Assembly: GCA_031290005.1 (NCBI GenBank)
Contig: JAITOJ010000025.1
Location: forward strand, 1 to 6,341
Direction: 5' to 3'
Length of the DNA: 6,341 nt
DNA from: Treponema sp.
GTDB taxonomy: Bacteria; Spirochaetota; Spirochaetia; Treponematales; Treponemataceae
Numbering within the stretch: position 1 is the stretch's first letter; every line of letters begins with the position of its first letter. This document shows positions 1-6,092 of this stretch, in pieces. The notes under the pieces are model-generated. The model searched no databases, was not told the origin of the DNA, and saw only the letters and a list, made by a program, of their open reading frames with translations. The translations under genes and the position numbers were made by a program.

Positions 1-713
1 TTGGAAGCCTCCAGCAGCCCGTCGTAGGTTCCCGTGTCCAGCCAGGCCATGCCCCGGCCCAGGATTTCCACGGACAGCCGCCCCTGGGCAAGATAGGCGT
101 TGTTTACCGCCGTGATTTCAATTTCCCCCCGGGCGGAGGGCTGCACGTTTTTGGCAATCTCCGAGACGGTATTATCGTAAAAATACAGCCCCGGCACGGC
201 ATACCGGGATTTGGGTGCAAGGGGTTTTTCTTCAATAGAAATCGCCTTGCCTTGGCTGTCGAATTCCACCACCCCATAGGCGGCGGGGTCTTTCACGGCA
301 TATCCGAAAATGAGGCCGCCCCCGGACTGCCCGATTTTTGCCGAAGCGTTTTGCAGAGTTCCGCTGAATCCCCGGCCATAAAACACATTGTCCCCCAGCA
401 CCAGGGCGCAGGAATCAGCACCGATGAAGGACTCGCCCAGGATAAAGGCGGCCGCCAGGCCCCGGGGGCTTGCCTGCACCGCGTACTCGAACCGCATTCC
501 CAGCCAGTCCCCGGAACCAAACAACTCCCGGAACAGGGTAATATCCCGGGGGGTTGAGATAATCAGCACCTCCCGAATGCCCGCCAACATCAATACCGAG
601 AGGGGATAATAAATCATGGGTTTGTCATACAGGGGAAGGATTTGTTTTGAAACTGCCCTGGTTATGGGATATAACCGGCTGCCGGCGCCGCCGGCAAGAA
701 TTATTCCTTTCAT
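1..713 (-). CDS. rfbA: Glucose-1-phosphate thymidylyltransferase RfbA/RmlA (3' end cut by window edge)
   Basis: Makes dTDP-glucose from glucose-1-phosphate and dTTP in the cytoplasm, the first step towards dTDP-rhamnose and related sugars. The first 237 codons are present; the family is usually about 290 residues, so roughly the last 50-55 lie off the left edge. Visible motifs are the nucleotide-binding loop LAGGAGSRLYP (residues 6-16), VSKQILPLYDKPMIYYPL (21-38, including the active-site lysine K23), LGDN (106-109, metal-binding aspartate D108), EEKP (161-164), the PSARGEIEIT stretch (192-201) and WLDTGT (224-229, second metal aspartate D226). Sequence and spacing agree closely with the enteric RmlA as I remember it. 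The ATG at 713 follows a strong AAAGGAG. The gene starts 16 bp after the stop of the ABC exporter gene, so it is probably co-transcribed with it. It is GC-rich (about 60% in lines sampled). Confidence is high; only the C-terminus is unseen. Confidence 0.97.
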   Translation of the reverse strand, partial: MKGIILAGGAGSRLYPITRAVSKQILPLYDKPMIYYPLSVLMLAGIREVLIISTPRDITLFRELFGSGDWLGMRFEYAVQASPRGLAAAFILGESFIGADSCALVLGDNVFYGRGFSGTLQNASAKIGQSGGGLIFGYAVKDPAAYGVVEFDSQGKAISIEEKPLAPKSRYAVPGLYFYDNTVSEIAKNVQPSARGEIEITAVNNAYLAQGRLSVEILGRGMAWLDTGTYDGLLEAS

Positions 714-721
714 GTTACTGA

Positions 722-728
722 CTCCTTT
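722..728 (-). promoter_or_regulatory. Ribosome binding site of rfbA
   Basis: On the minus strand the sequence is AAAGGAG, 8 nt before the rfbA ATG and just after the TGA of the exporter gene. It fixes the rfbA start and supports translation of rfbA from a shared transcript. Confidence 0.85.
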
Positions 729-729
729 G

Positions 730-2448
730 TCAATTTGACGTTGCCCGTACAATCTCTCCGCTTTCAAGCTCTATCCGCCGTTCACAGCGTTCCACCGTGG
801 TCAGCCGGTGCGCAATAACGATAAGGGTTTTGTGCACACTTACCCGGTAAAGCTCTTCCATAATTTTTGTTTCCGTCTCAGTATCCAGGGCGCTGGTCGC
901 CTCATCAAGGACGAGCACTTCCGGATTATTATAGAGCGCCCGGGCAATGCCGATACGCTGCTTCTGACCTCCCGAAAGCTGGATACCGCCTTCACCCACC
1001 CGGGTATGGACACCTTCTTTTTCGGAAAGGAAATTCCAGATATTCGCCATTTTCAGCACCCGCTCAAGCTGCTGTTCATCCGGTTCTGAACCGAAAGCAA
1101 CATTTTCACCCACGGTTCCGTCAAAGAGATAGATGTTCTGGGGAATATAGCCGATTTTGCTCCTCCAGGAACGGATGTTTTCTTCCGTCAGGGGGATATT
1201 GTCGATATAAATGACGCCGGAAACAGGTTTGTTGATACCGATAATCATATCAGCCAGGGTCGACTTACCGCTGCCGCTTTCTCCTACCACGGCTATTTTT
1301 TCACCCTTGCGGATTTCAAATGATATGTTCCGCAATACATCCCCGCCGGTCGCATAGCGGAATGAAAGATTTTCCAGGCGGATTGATTTTTCAAAATCTA
1401 TGGGGGAATTCCCCTCGTGTTCCGTGGGCTGGGTGGTATGTTCGTACACTAAATCCAGGGAACGCTGCAAATAGGCCACCTGATTCACATTTTGCAGCAT
1501 CCTGTTTATGGCAGGCAGTATTTTGTATAACCCAAGAGCATACATAGAAATAATGGGAATAATCTGAGATGCGGATTTGTCGTGCCACAGAATAAAAATA
1601 ACCGCCGCAACCACCAGAGAAAATCCAATGCTTTCCAGAATGTTTTTCGGCAGAATATCGAAAGTCTGATTGATAAGCTGAGCCCGGGACACCTCTTTTG
1701 TGGATGATTCAAATTTGCGCGACATCTGTTCTTCGCTTCCTTTCAGTTTGACAAATTTAAAGTTCCCGAAGGTTTCTCCCATGGTCCGGCTTAATTTCCG
1801 GGACGCGTCAGACTTTTTTATCCCCTGAATTTTACCTGTCCGTACCAGGGTGCGCAAAATAACAGAAACCGAGATAATCAGGATGCCGGTTAACACCAGA
1901 GTCATCTGCCAATTCACCGCGACCATAAATCCGTACAACAAAAGAATGGTAAAAAGCTCTGAACACAGTTTTAAGATATTTAACAGCAACGTGCTGACAT
2001 TGCTCGATTCGCCGTTTATGATATGCATCGTTTCAGCGGAATTCTTTTGTACATATACTTTATATGGAATGGAAAGATAGGTTTTAAAAAGATTACCCGC
2101 AAAATGCCGGTACACTCCCAGAGAATAACGGTTTAACAGATACGTATATACCACATTATAAACCGCCCGGAACATATAAAAACAGACAATCGCGGCTCCG
2201 AAAGCGATTACAAAATTATTTTTGGAAGCAAAACCAAAAAAATCAAACAATTTTTTATAATACCCCTCATTGAGCAGTTCCTGGTTCGCGGCCACTGAAA
2301 TAAAAGGCATTATAATTGAAACGCCTGCGGTTTCAATAACCGACAATAACAGGGTTAAAAGAAACAGCGTAACGAGAAATATTTTGTGTTTTTTGGTCAG
2401 GAGCCTGTTCAGTTTTCCCAGGATAGGCCCCAGAATAACAATCTTCAA
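730..2448 (-). CDS. ABC transporter, fused membrane and ATPase domains, PglK-like oligosaccharide flippase
   Basis: A 572-residue half-transporter, expected to work as a homodimer in the inner membrane. The N-terminal half has about six hydrophobic segments (near 22-50, 78-101, 158-178, 181-199, 272-288, 293-312). The ATPase domain has an A-loop tyrosine (Y365), Walker A GESGSGKST (389-397), Q-loop Q437, signature LSGGQ (491-495), Walker B VLVLDEA (511-517, catalytic E516), D-loop SALD (519-522) and H-loop H547; all key residues are intact. The VIETAGVSIIMPFI stretch (37-50), the segment between the first two helices and the length resemble PglK/WlaB, which flips undecaprenyl-linked oligosaccharide. 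Export of a lipid-linked glycan is inferred from this and from rfbA downstream; a general lipid or peptide exporter of the MsbA class is the alternative. The start is TTG at 2448: an in-frame stop lies just upstream, AAGGA sits 8 nt away, and the next in-frame Met is residue 47. The membrane half is AT-rich (about 37% GC over 2161-2400). Confidence 0.9.
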   Translation of the reverse strand: MKIVILGPILGKLNRLLTKKHKIFLVTLFLLTLLLSVIETAGVSIIMPFISVAANQELLNEGYYKKLFDFFGFASKNNFVIAFGAAIVCFYMFRAVYNVVYTYLLNRYSLGVYRHFAGNLFKTYLSIPYKVYVQKNSAETMHIINGESSNVSTLLLNILKLCSELFTILLLYGFMVAVNWQMTLVLTGILIISVSVILRTLVRTGKIQGIKKSDASRKLSRTMGETFGNFKFVKLKGSEEQMSRKFESSTKEVSRAQLINQTFDILPKNILESIGFSLVVAAVIFILWHDKSASQIIPIISMYALGLYKILPAINRMLQNVNQVAYLQRSLDLVYEHTTQPTEHEGNSPIDFEKSIRLENLSFRYATGGDVLRNISFEIRKGEKIAVVGESGSGKSTLADMIIGINKPVSGVIYIDNIPLTEENIRSWRSKIGYIPQNIYLFDGTVGENVAFGSEPDEQQLERVLKMANIWNFLSEKEGVHTRVGEGGIQLSGGQKQRIGIARALYNNPEVLVLDEATSALDTETETKIMEELYRVSVHKTLIVIAHRLTTVERCERRIELESGEIVRATSN

Positions 2449-2456
2449 ATTTTTTT

Positions 2457-2461
2457 TCCTT
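2457..2461 (-). promoter_or_regulatory. Ribosome binding site deciding the TTG start of the ABC exporter
   Basis: The minus strand reads AAGGA followed by eight bases, mostly a run of A, and then TTG. No ATG or GTG is available in frame between the upstream in-frame TAA (2466-2464) and the TTG, so this site supports initiation at TTG. Confidence 0.65.
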
Positions 2462-2490
2462 AATTACAGGCATTTAAGAGATACATGACG

Positions 2491-2537
2491 GCATTATTCT
2501 GAATCGAACGGCCGGAACACGTATCGGGGAACAATGC
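2491..2537. repeat. Imperfect inverted repeat, 9-bp arms, 29-bp spacer
   Basis: GCATTATTC (2491-2499) and GAACAATGC (2529-2537) are complementary except for one position, which would be a G-U pair in the minus-strand RNA. The right arm abuts the candidate -35 of the methyltransferase promoter, and both arms would lie in the exporter mRNA leader. It could be an operator or leader hairpin, but a match of this size can arise by chance in 129 bp. Confidence 0.3.
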
Positions 2538-2566
2538 TTGCTAAATTTTTTTAAGTATATCATAAT
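2538..2566 (+). promoter_or_regulatory. Candidate sigma70-type promoter for the RlmK-like gene
   Basis: TTGCTA (2538-2543) and CATAAT (2561-2566) are separated by 17 bp, matching 4/6 and 5/6 of the consensus hexamers. A start of transcription would fall near 2573-2574, only about 4 nt before the ATG at 2578. Found by eye; AT-rich DNA often yields such matches. Confidence 0.45.
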
Positions 2567-2583
2567 TTGCGTCATCAATGCAA
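2554..2583 (-). promoter_or_regulatory. Candidate promoter for the exporter-rfbA operon
   Basis: On the minus strand TTGCAT (2583-2578) and TATACT (2559-2554) are 18 bp apart, matching 3/6 and 5/6 of consensus. The -35 would overlap the start codon of the plus-strand gene. A transcript would begin near 2547 and carry a leader of about 100 nt before the TTG start. The weak -35 makes this tentative. Confidence 0.3.
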
Positions 2584-3606
2584 GATAAACTGGTTTATCA
2601 GGCGGAACTATTCGCCAACCGCCTCAAAAAACGGGAGGCCCACCTGAAAAAATGGGCCCGCCGGAATACTGTCGCCTGTTACCGTTTGTATGACCGGGAT
2701 ATACCTGAAATTCCCCTTGCCCTTGATTGGTACGCCTTTGAGTCCGGCGCAGTCTATGGGCGGCTGTTTCTGTATGAGCGACCTTATCAAAAAGACGAAG
2801 CCGAAGAAGCGGTCTGGCTTGCCGCAATGAAGGCCGCGGCGTCCGCTGTGCTGGGAATCCCGGAGGCAAACCTGCTCTGCAAGATACGAAAACGCCAGCG
2901 GGGTTCTGCGCAGTACGAAAAAGCCGGAGCAGATGGCATCAGGGGAATTGTCTCCGTTGGGGACGCCGCGTCGATCACCGGCATTATCCGGGAACAGGGC
3001 TTGCGGTTTATGGTTGATCTTACTTCATACCTTGACACCGGAATCTTTCTTGACCACCGGCTCACGAGAAGCCTGATACGTTCCCGTGCGGAAGGGAAGC
3101 GGGCGCTGAATCTGTTTTGCTATACCGGCGCTTTTTCCGTGTATGCCGCCTCCGGCGGCGCGGCGGCGGTTGATTCGGTGGATATGTCCAACACATATCT
3201 GGAAATCGCCCAAAAGAATATGGCCCTGAATGGCTTTGGCGGCCGCCCGGAATTTTTGTTTCATAGGAGCGACGTGTCCGCCTTTCTGGAAAACGCCGCC
3301 GGGAAAAAGCAATGGGACATCATTATCCTTGACCCGCCCACCTTTTCCGATTCAAAGAAAATGACCGGCGTACTGGACATTAACGCCCATTGGCCCCGGC
3401 TCATTGCCCAGTGCCTGGCGGTTTTGGCAGTTCCGGGGCTTATCTTTTTTTCCACCAACAGCAAAAAACTGCAATTCGACGCAAGTCTATTATCCGCAGT
3501 TCCGGGGCCGGGCCAAATCCGCGCGGAAGAAATAACCGGACAGACTATCCCGGAAGATTTTCACGGGAAGCCGCACCGGGTGTGGAGGATATGCGCTGGT
3601 TTTTGA
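2578..3606 (+). CDS. Class I SAM-dependent methyltransferase, stand-alone RlmK-like (23S rRNA m7G2069 type)
   Basis: A 342-residue protein closely resembling the C-terminal RlmK half of the enteric fusion enzyme RlmKL, which makes N7-methylguanosine at 23S rRNA position 2069. Visible family stretches are NRLKKREAHLKKWARR (14-29), CYRLYDRDIPEIPLALD (34-50), the RKRQRG stretch (104-109), DLTSYLDTGIFLDHR (147-161), SAM-binding motif I NLFCYTGAF (178-186), acidic VDMS (201-204), D232 of the third motif, and catalytic-loop DPPTFSDSK (252-260). There is no N-terminal PUA domain as in RlmI and no THUMP-RlmL half, so this is the single-domain form. The ATG lies right where the family similarity begins, and no better in-frame start follows. 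No Shine-Dalgarno is visible upstream. The gene is monocistronic here and faces mtaB tail-to-tail. The methyltransferase family is secure; the exact target base is inferred from homology. Confidence 0.9.
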   Translation: MQDKLVYQAELFANRLKKREAHLKKWARRNTVACYRLYDRDIPEIPLALDWYAFESGAVYGRLFLYERPYQKDEAEEAVWLAAMKAAASAVLGIPEANLLCKIRKRQRGSAQYEKAGADGIRGIVSVGDAASITGIIREQGLRFMVDLTSYLDTGIFLDHRLTRSLIRSRAEGKRALNLFCYTGAFSVYAASGGAAAVDSVDMSNTYLEIAQKNMALNGFGGRPEFLFHRSDVSAFLENAAGKKQWDIIILDPPTFSDSKKMTGVLDINAHWPRLIAQCLAVLAVPGLIFFSTNSKKLQFDASLLSAVPGPGQIRAEEITGQTIPEDFHGKPHRVWRICAGF

Positions 3607-3629
3607 CAGCGCCGGATTTACCAAAGGCT

Positions 3630-5087
3630 TCATTCCGGGAAAACCGCGGCGGCTTCGATTTCATCCCCCTGTCTGATGTGTTCTTCCAGAGGTTTGATAA
3701 TCCGTACCGTTGTTTTGTGCGCCCTCTGTTCCTGTCCCGCTGCCAGCTCCACATGGATAAAGTTCTCTGTTACTCCCCGGAGCGGCTGGTTTGCAGGCTT
3801 GTTTTCCCTGGGGCGTTCGATAATCGCTGGGAGGCTTTGCCCGGTAAAAGAATTGATATAGGTGATTTTGCGGGCTATTGCCAACTCGGTCAGGACGGAC
3901 ACCCGCTCCTGGGTCACCGAAGACTGTACGTGCTTCTTCATGCTGAACGCCGGAGTGCCGGGCCGGGGCGAAAACGGGAAGGCGTGAATCCAGGCAAAAT
4001 CGCAGCGGCGGCACAGTTCCAGAGTGTCCTCAAAGTTCCTGTCAGTCTCGCCGGGAAAACCCGCGATAATATCGCAGGCAATAAAAGGATTCCTCTTTGC
4101 TTCCCGGAGGCGGGCAGCCGCTTCCGCAGTCTGCGCCGCCGTGTAAGGGCGGTTCATGGCCGCCAGCACCGTATTGCTTCCTGACTGCACCGAAAGATGA
4201 AAATGGGGCCGCACCCGGGCGTCGCGGATGGCCGAGCAAAACCGCCCGTCAATATAATCAGGGCGGAGGCTGGAAATCCTGAGGGCAATGGCCGAGGTAT
4301 TCTCCAGAATCAACTCCAGAAGAGCAGTAAAATCAACTGAACCGCCCTGGTATTCCCCGGCATATTGGCACAAATTTACCCCGGTAAGCACCACTTCCTG
4401 CTGTCCCTGGGTTTCAAGGGTGCGGATTTGCGCTATCACCGAAAGGGCATCCAAAGAAACGGATTTCCCTCGCGCAAGGCGGATGGCGCAATAGGAACAG
4501 AAGTTATCGCAGCCTTCCTGAATTTTGACCAAGGGCCGGGAATGGGCAAAAAACGTGTCTGTGGAAAGCCGGAAGGGTTTCTGGGCCAGGGTGGGCTGTC
4601 CTGTTTCCGAGGCATTCGCATTGGCATGTATGAGAGCGGACAAAAAAGCCGCGCGGTGTTTCCCTTGTCCGTCCCCCGGCGCGGCTTCGCATTCAGTGTT
4701 CTGTAAAAATGCCCGGTATTTTGCGGGAATATCCGCCAAAATCTGTTTTTGTTTTCCCGACAGCACCGCGATTCTGCTGTCCAGCGCTGAAAGAAACGCC
4801 GCGTCCAGTTCGGCGTAACAGCCCGTGACCAGCATTGCCGCGTTGGGATTGGTCTCCAAAAGCCGCCGGATACTACGTCGGGCCTTTTGTTCCGCCTTGC
4901 CTGTGACGGAACAGGTGTTTACCACGCACAGTACCGCGCCGGCATCATCTGGAGCCGGCGTTGCGGCAGGGGCATTGAAAAGCGGCGTAAATCCCGCGTC
5001 AAAAAAAGCCTTTGCCGCCCCTTCGGTTTCAAGCTGATTTAACCGGCAGCCGAGGGTTTCAAAACGTACCGTGCAGAGAGTTGTCAC
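3630..5087 (-). CDS. mtaB: tRNA t6A37 methylthiotransferase MtaB (radical SAM, MiaB family)
   Basis: Adds a methylthio group to N6-threonylcarbamoyladenosine at position 37 of ANN-decoding tRNAs, giving ms2t6A. The 485-residue protein has the UPF0004 domain with its cluster cysteines C14 (LGCRLNQLETE), C59 (NTCSVT) and C90 (TGCYAELD). The radical SAM domain has C193, C197 and C200 (EGCDNFCSYC) followed by ARGKS; QSGSNTVLAAMNR (301-313) and DIIAGFPGETD (339-349) follow. A TRAM-like tail covers about 410-485. The LGCRLNQLETE form and the ARG motif point to MtaB rather than MiaB or RimO. It is longer than the roughly 450-residue Bacillus enzyme, mainly through a linker of about 100 residues between C90 and C193. 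The start is GTG at 5087, whose bases overlap the TGA of the upstream TPR gene (GTGA). There is no strong Shine-Dalgarno, so translational coupling is likely. It is the last gene of the minus-strand run. Confidence 0.93.
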   Translation of the reverse strand: MTTLCTVRFETLGCRLNQLETEGAAKAFFDAGFTPLFNAPAATPAPDDAGAVLCVVNTCSVTGKAEQKARRSIRRLLETNPNAAMLVTGCYAELDAAFLSALDSRIAVLSGKQKQILADIPAKYRAFLQNTECEAAPGDGQGKHRAAFLSALIHANANASETGQPTLAQKPFRLSTDTFFAHSRPLVKIQEGCDNFCSYCAIRLARGKSVSLDALSVIAQIRTLETQGQQEVVLTGVNLCQYAGEYQGGSVDFTALLELILENTSAIALRISSLRPDYIDGRFCSAIRDARVRPHFHLSVQSGSNTVLAAMNRPYTAAQTAEAAARLREAKRNPFIACDIIAGFPGETDRNFEDTLELCRRCDFAWIHAFPFSPRPGTPAFSMKKHVQSSVTQERVSVLTELAIARKITYINSFTGQSLPAIIERPRENKPANQPLRGVTENFIHVELAAGQEQRAHKTTVRIIKPLEEHIRQGDEIEAAAVFPE

Positions 5088-5716
5088 CGGATGATATTTG
5101 CCATTACCCGGGACCTGCCGCGCTGGGCGTCGGCTGAAGCCGGATTCAGTTGAAGCGCCCGGTCATAGGCCTCCAGGGATTCGCGGAAGTTCCGCGCCAT
5201 TTCCCTGGCATATCCAAGCCTGACCCACCAGGTATCCCGGCCTGACTCAAAACGCACTGCCGTGGTCAGGGCAATATCCGCGTGCTGGAACCGCTGCTGA
5301 CGGATATATATCTCGCCCATATAATAATATGCCAGATTTATGCGTGAGCCGCTTGTCACCGGAACCAGGGAAACATATTCCTGAAAAAGTGAAAGAGCTT
5401 CCACGTTTTTGCCCAGATAGTATTTTGCTTCTCCCAGGACTTCCACAACCCGGTGGTCATACTGGTAGAAGCTCCGTGCCTGGGCCGCCCGCTGTTCCGC
5501 CTCGGCATATTGCCGGTTCTGCACCAGGCTCCAGCACAACACCACATAGGATTCACGGTTCTGTGGATTTTCCCGCAGTTCTTCTTCGCATACCACTATT
5601 GCTTCGGTATAGCGGCCCAAGGAATACAGCCGGAGCGCATCCGGCCGTTCCTGCGCGCTCAATGCCGTGGTCAGCACTATCAGCACCACAAAACCTATAG
5701 GATTTCTTTTCAACAT
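5084..5716 (-). CDS. Secreted TPR-repeat protein
   Basis: A 210-residue protein of unknown specific function. Residues 1-21 look like a signal peptide: basic MLKR, a hydrophobic core (GFVVLIVLTTALS) and an ALSA-QE cleavage site, so the protein is probably exported to the periplasm; no lipobox cysteine is seen. The rest is helical TPR-like sequence with about five units (near 25-55, 56-87, 90-119, 127-160, 163-195). The clearest is the last, with the NFRESLEAYDRALQLNP pattern; the first, SLGRYTEAIVVCEEELRENP, is also typical. TPR repeats serve as protein-binding scaffolds. The reading frame stays open further upstream to 5839, but the ATG at 5716 is preferred: it has GGGAG 7 nt upstream, yields the signal peptide, and avoids a 41-residue extension lying over the bactofilin gene. 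It begins 16 bp after the bactofilin stop and ends overlapping mtaB by 4 nt, so it is in the same operon. Confidence 0.85.
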   Translation of the reverse strand: MLKRNPIGFVVLIVLTTALSAQERPDALRLYSLGRYTEAIVVCEEELRENPQNRESYVVLCWSLVQNRQYAEAEQRAAQARSFYQYDHRVVEVLGEAKYYLGKNVEALSLFQEYVSLVPVTSGSRINLAYYYMGEIYIRQQRFQHADIALTTAVRFESGRDTWWVRLGYAREMARNFRESLEAYDRALQLNPASADAQRGRSRVMANIIR

Positions 5717-5723
5717 GTTGTTA

Positions 5724-5728
5724 CTCCC
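5724..5728 (-). promoter_or_regulatory. Ribosome binding site deciding the start of the TPR gene
   Basis: The minus strand reads GGGAG, 7 nt before the ATG at 5716. It argues for that start against the longer reading that would begin at 5839 inside the bactofilin gene. Confidence 0.75.
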
Positions 5729-5732
5729 GAAA

Positions 5733-6092
5733 CTATTTGAGCATGGTGCACCTGCCGCTGAAAGTACTTCCCGGTTCAAGCACCACTTGCCGGGCCGTAA
5801 TATTCCCGGACACATCTCCGGTCGCGGTGACGACCACAATCCGCCTGCCGTCGATATTCCCTTTCACATTCCCCCGGACAACCACCCGGTCTGCCCCGAT
5901 GTCCGAAAAAACCAGCGCCCCTGTGTCTATCACCAAGTCGCTCTTCGCGTCGATACTACCGCTCACCTTCCCGCGAATCATAAAGGGTTTTCTGAAACGG
6001 ATTGTGCCCCGAAAACTGATGTCCGGCGCCATGATGGTGTCGAAGTCGTCTTCCTCAAAATCGCAGATGTCCATCTCGTTCATGTCAAACAT
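5733..6092 (-). CDS. Bactofilin family cytoskeletal protein
   Basis: A 119-residue bactofilin (DUF583/polymer-forming family). These proteins fold as a right-handed beta-helix, assemble into nucleotide-independent filaments under the inner membrane, and act in cell shape, stalk formation or envelope-enzyme placement. The repeating hydrophobic/glycine pattern is plain from about residue 25: FRGTIRF, IRGKVSGSID (39-48), VVRGNVKGNIDG (71-82), GDVSGNITA (92-100) and the family-like ending PGSTFSGRC (107-115). Ahead of it is a strongly acidic head (residues 1-24, with nine Asp/Glu among the first 18), probably disordered. There is no transmembrane segment. The ATG at 6092 has a moderate GAGGT 11 nt upstream, a long spacing; an ATG three codons further in is possible. 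The gene lies 51 bp after the permease stop and 16 bp before the TPR gene. A shared role with the TPR protein in envelope or cell-shape control is inference from position. Confidence 0.9.
   Translation of the reverse strand: MFDMNEMDICDFEEDDFDTIMAPDISFRGTIRFRKPFMIRGKVSGSIDAKSDLVIDTGALVFSDIGADRVVVRGNVKGNIDGRRIVVVTATGDVSGNITARQVVLEPGSTFSGRCTMLK

Larger units (their letters stand above)
2449..2577. promoter_or_regulatory. Divergent intergenic region between the exporter and the rRNA methyltransferase gene
   Basis: This 129-bp gap is the only divergent junction in the window, so promoters for both directions should lie here. The right part (2541-2570) is strongly AT-rich. It holds one sigma70-like candidate on each strand, overlapping each other, and an imperfect inverted repeat further left (2491-2537). 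No small ORF or RNA gene was recognised. Confidence 0.7.

Noticed and set aside
252..609. Overlapping open frames on both strands within the rfbA region
   Set aside because: The edge-open minus-strand frame encodes clear RfbA with its motifs in order; the others are shadow frames with no start signal or family pattern.
681..695. Perfect GC palindrome GCCGGCGCCGCCGGC
   Set aside because: It falls in codons for the Gly-rich nucleotide-binding loop of RfbA; glycine and alanine codons in GC-rich DNA readily give such symmetry.
3612..3638. CCGGA ... TCCGG pair as a terminator between the convergent genes
   Set aside because: The stem is only 5 bp with a 17-base loop and no U-run on either strand.
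3390..4184. A long plus-strand open frame of about 264 codons
   Set aside because: It overlaps the end of the RlmK-like gene and lies antisense to mtaB, whose frame has all family motifs. The translation shows no recognisable domain and is Arg/Gly/Pro-rich, as expected for a shadow frame in GC-rich DNA.
5717..5839. 41-residue N-terminal extension of the TPR protein
   Set aside because: It would overlap the bactofilin coding region, lacks a good ribosome site and would bury the signal peptide; the ATG at 5716 has GGGAG at the right distance.
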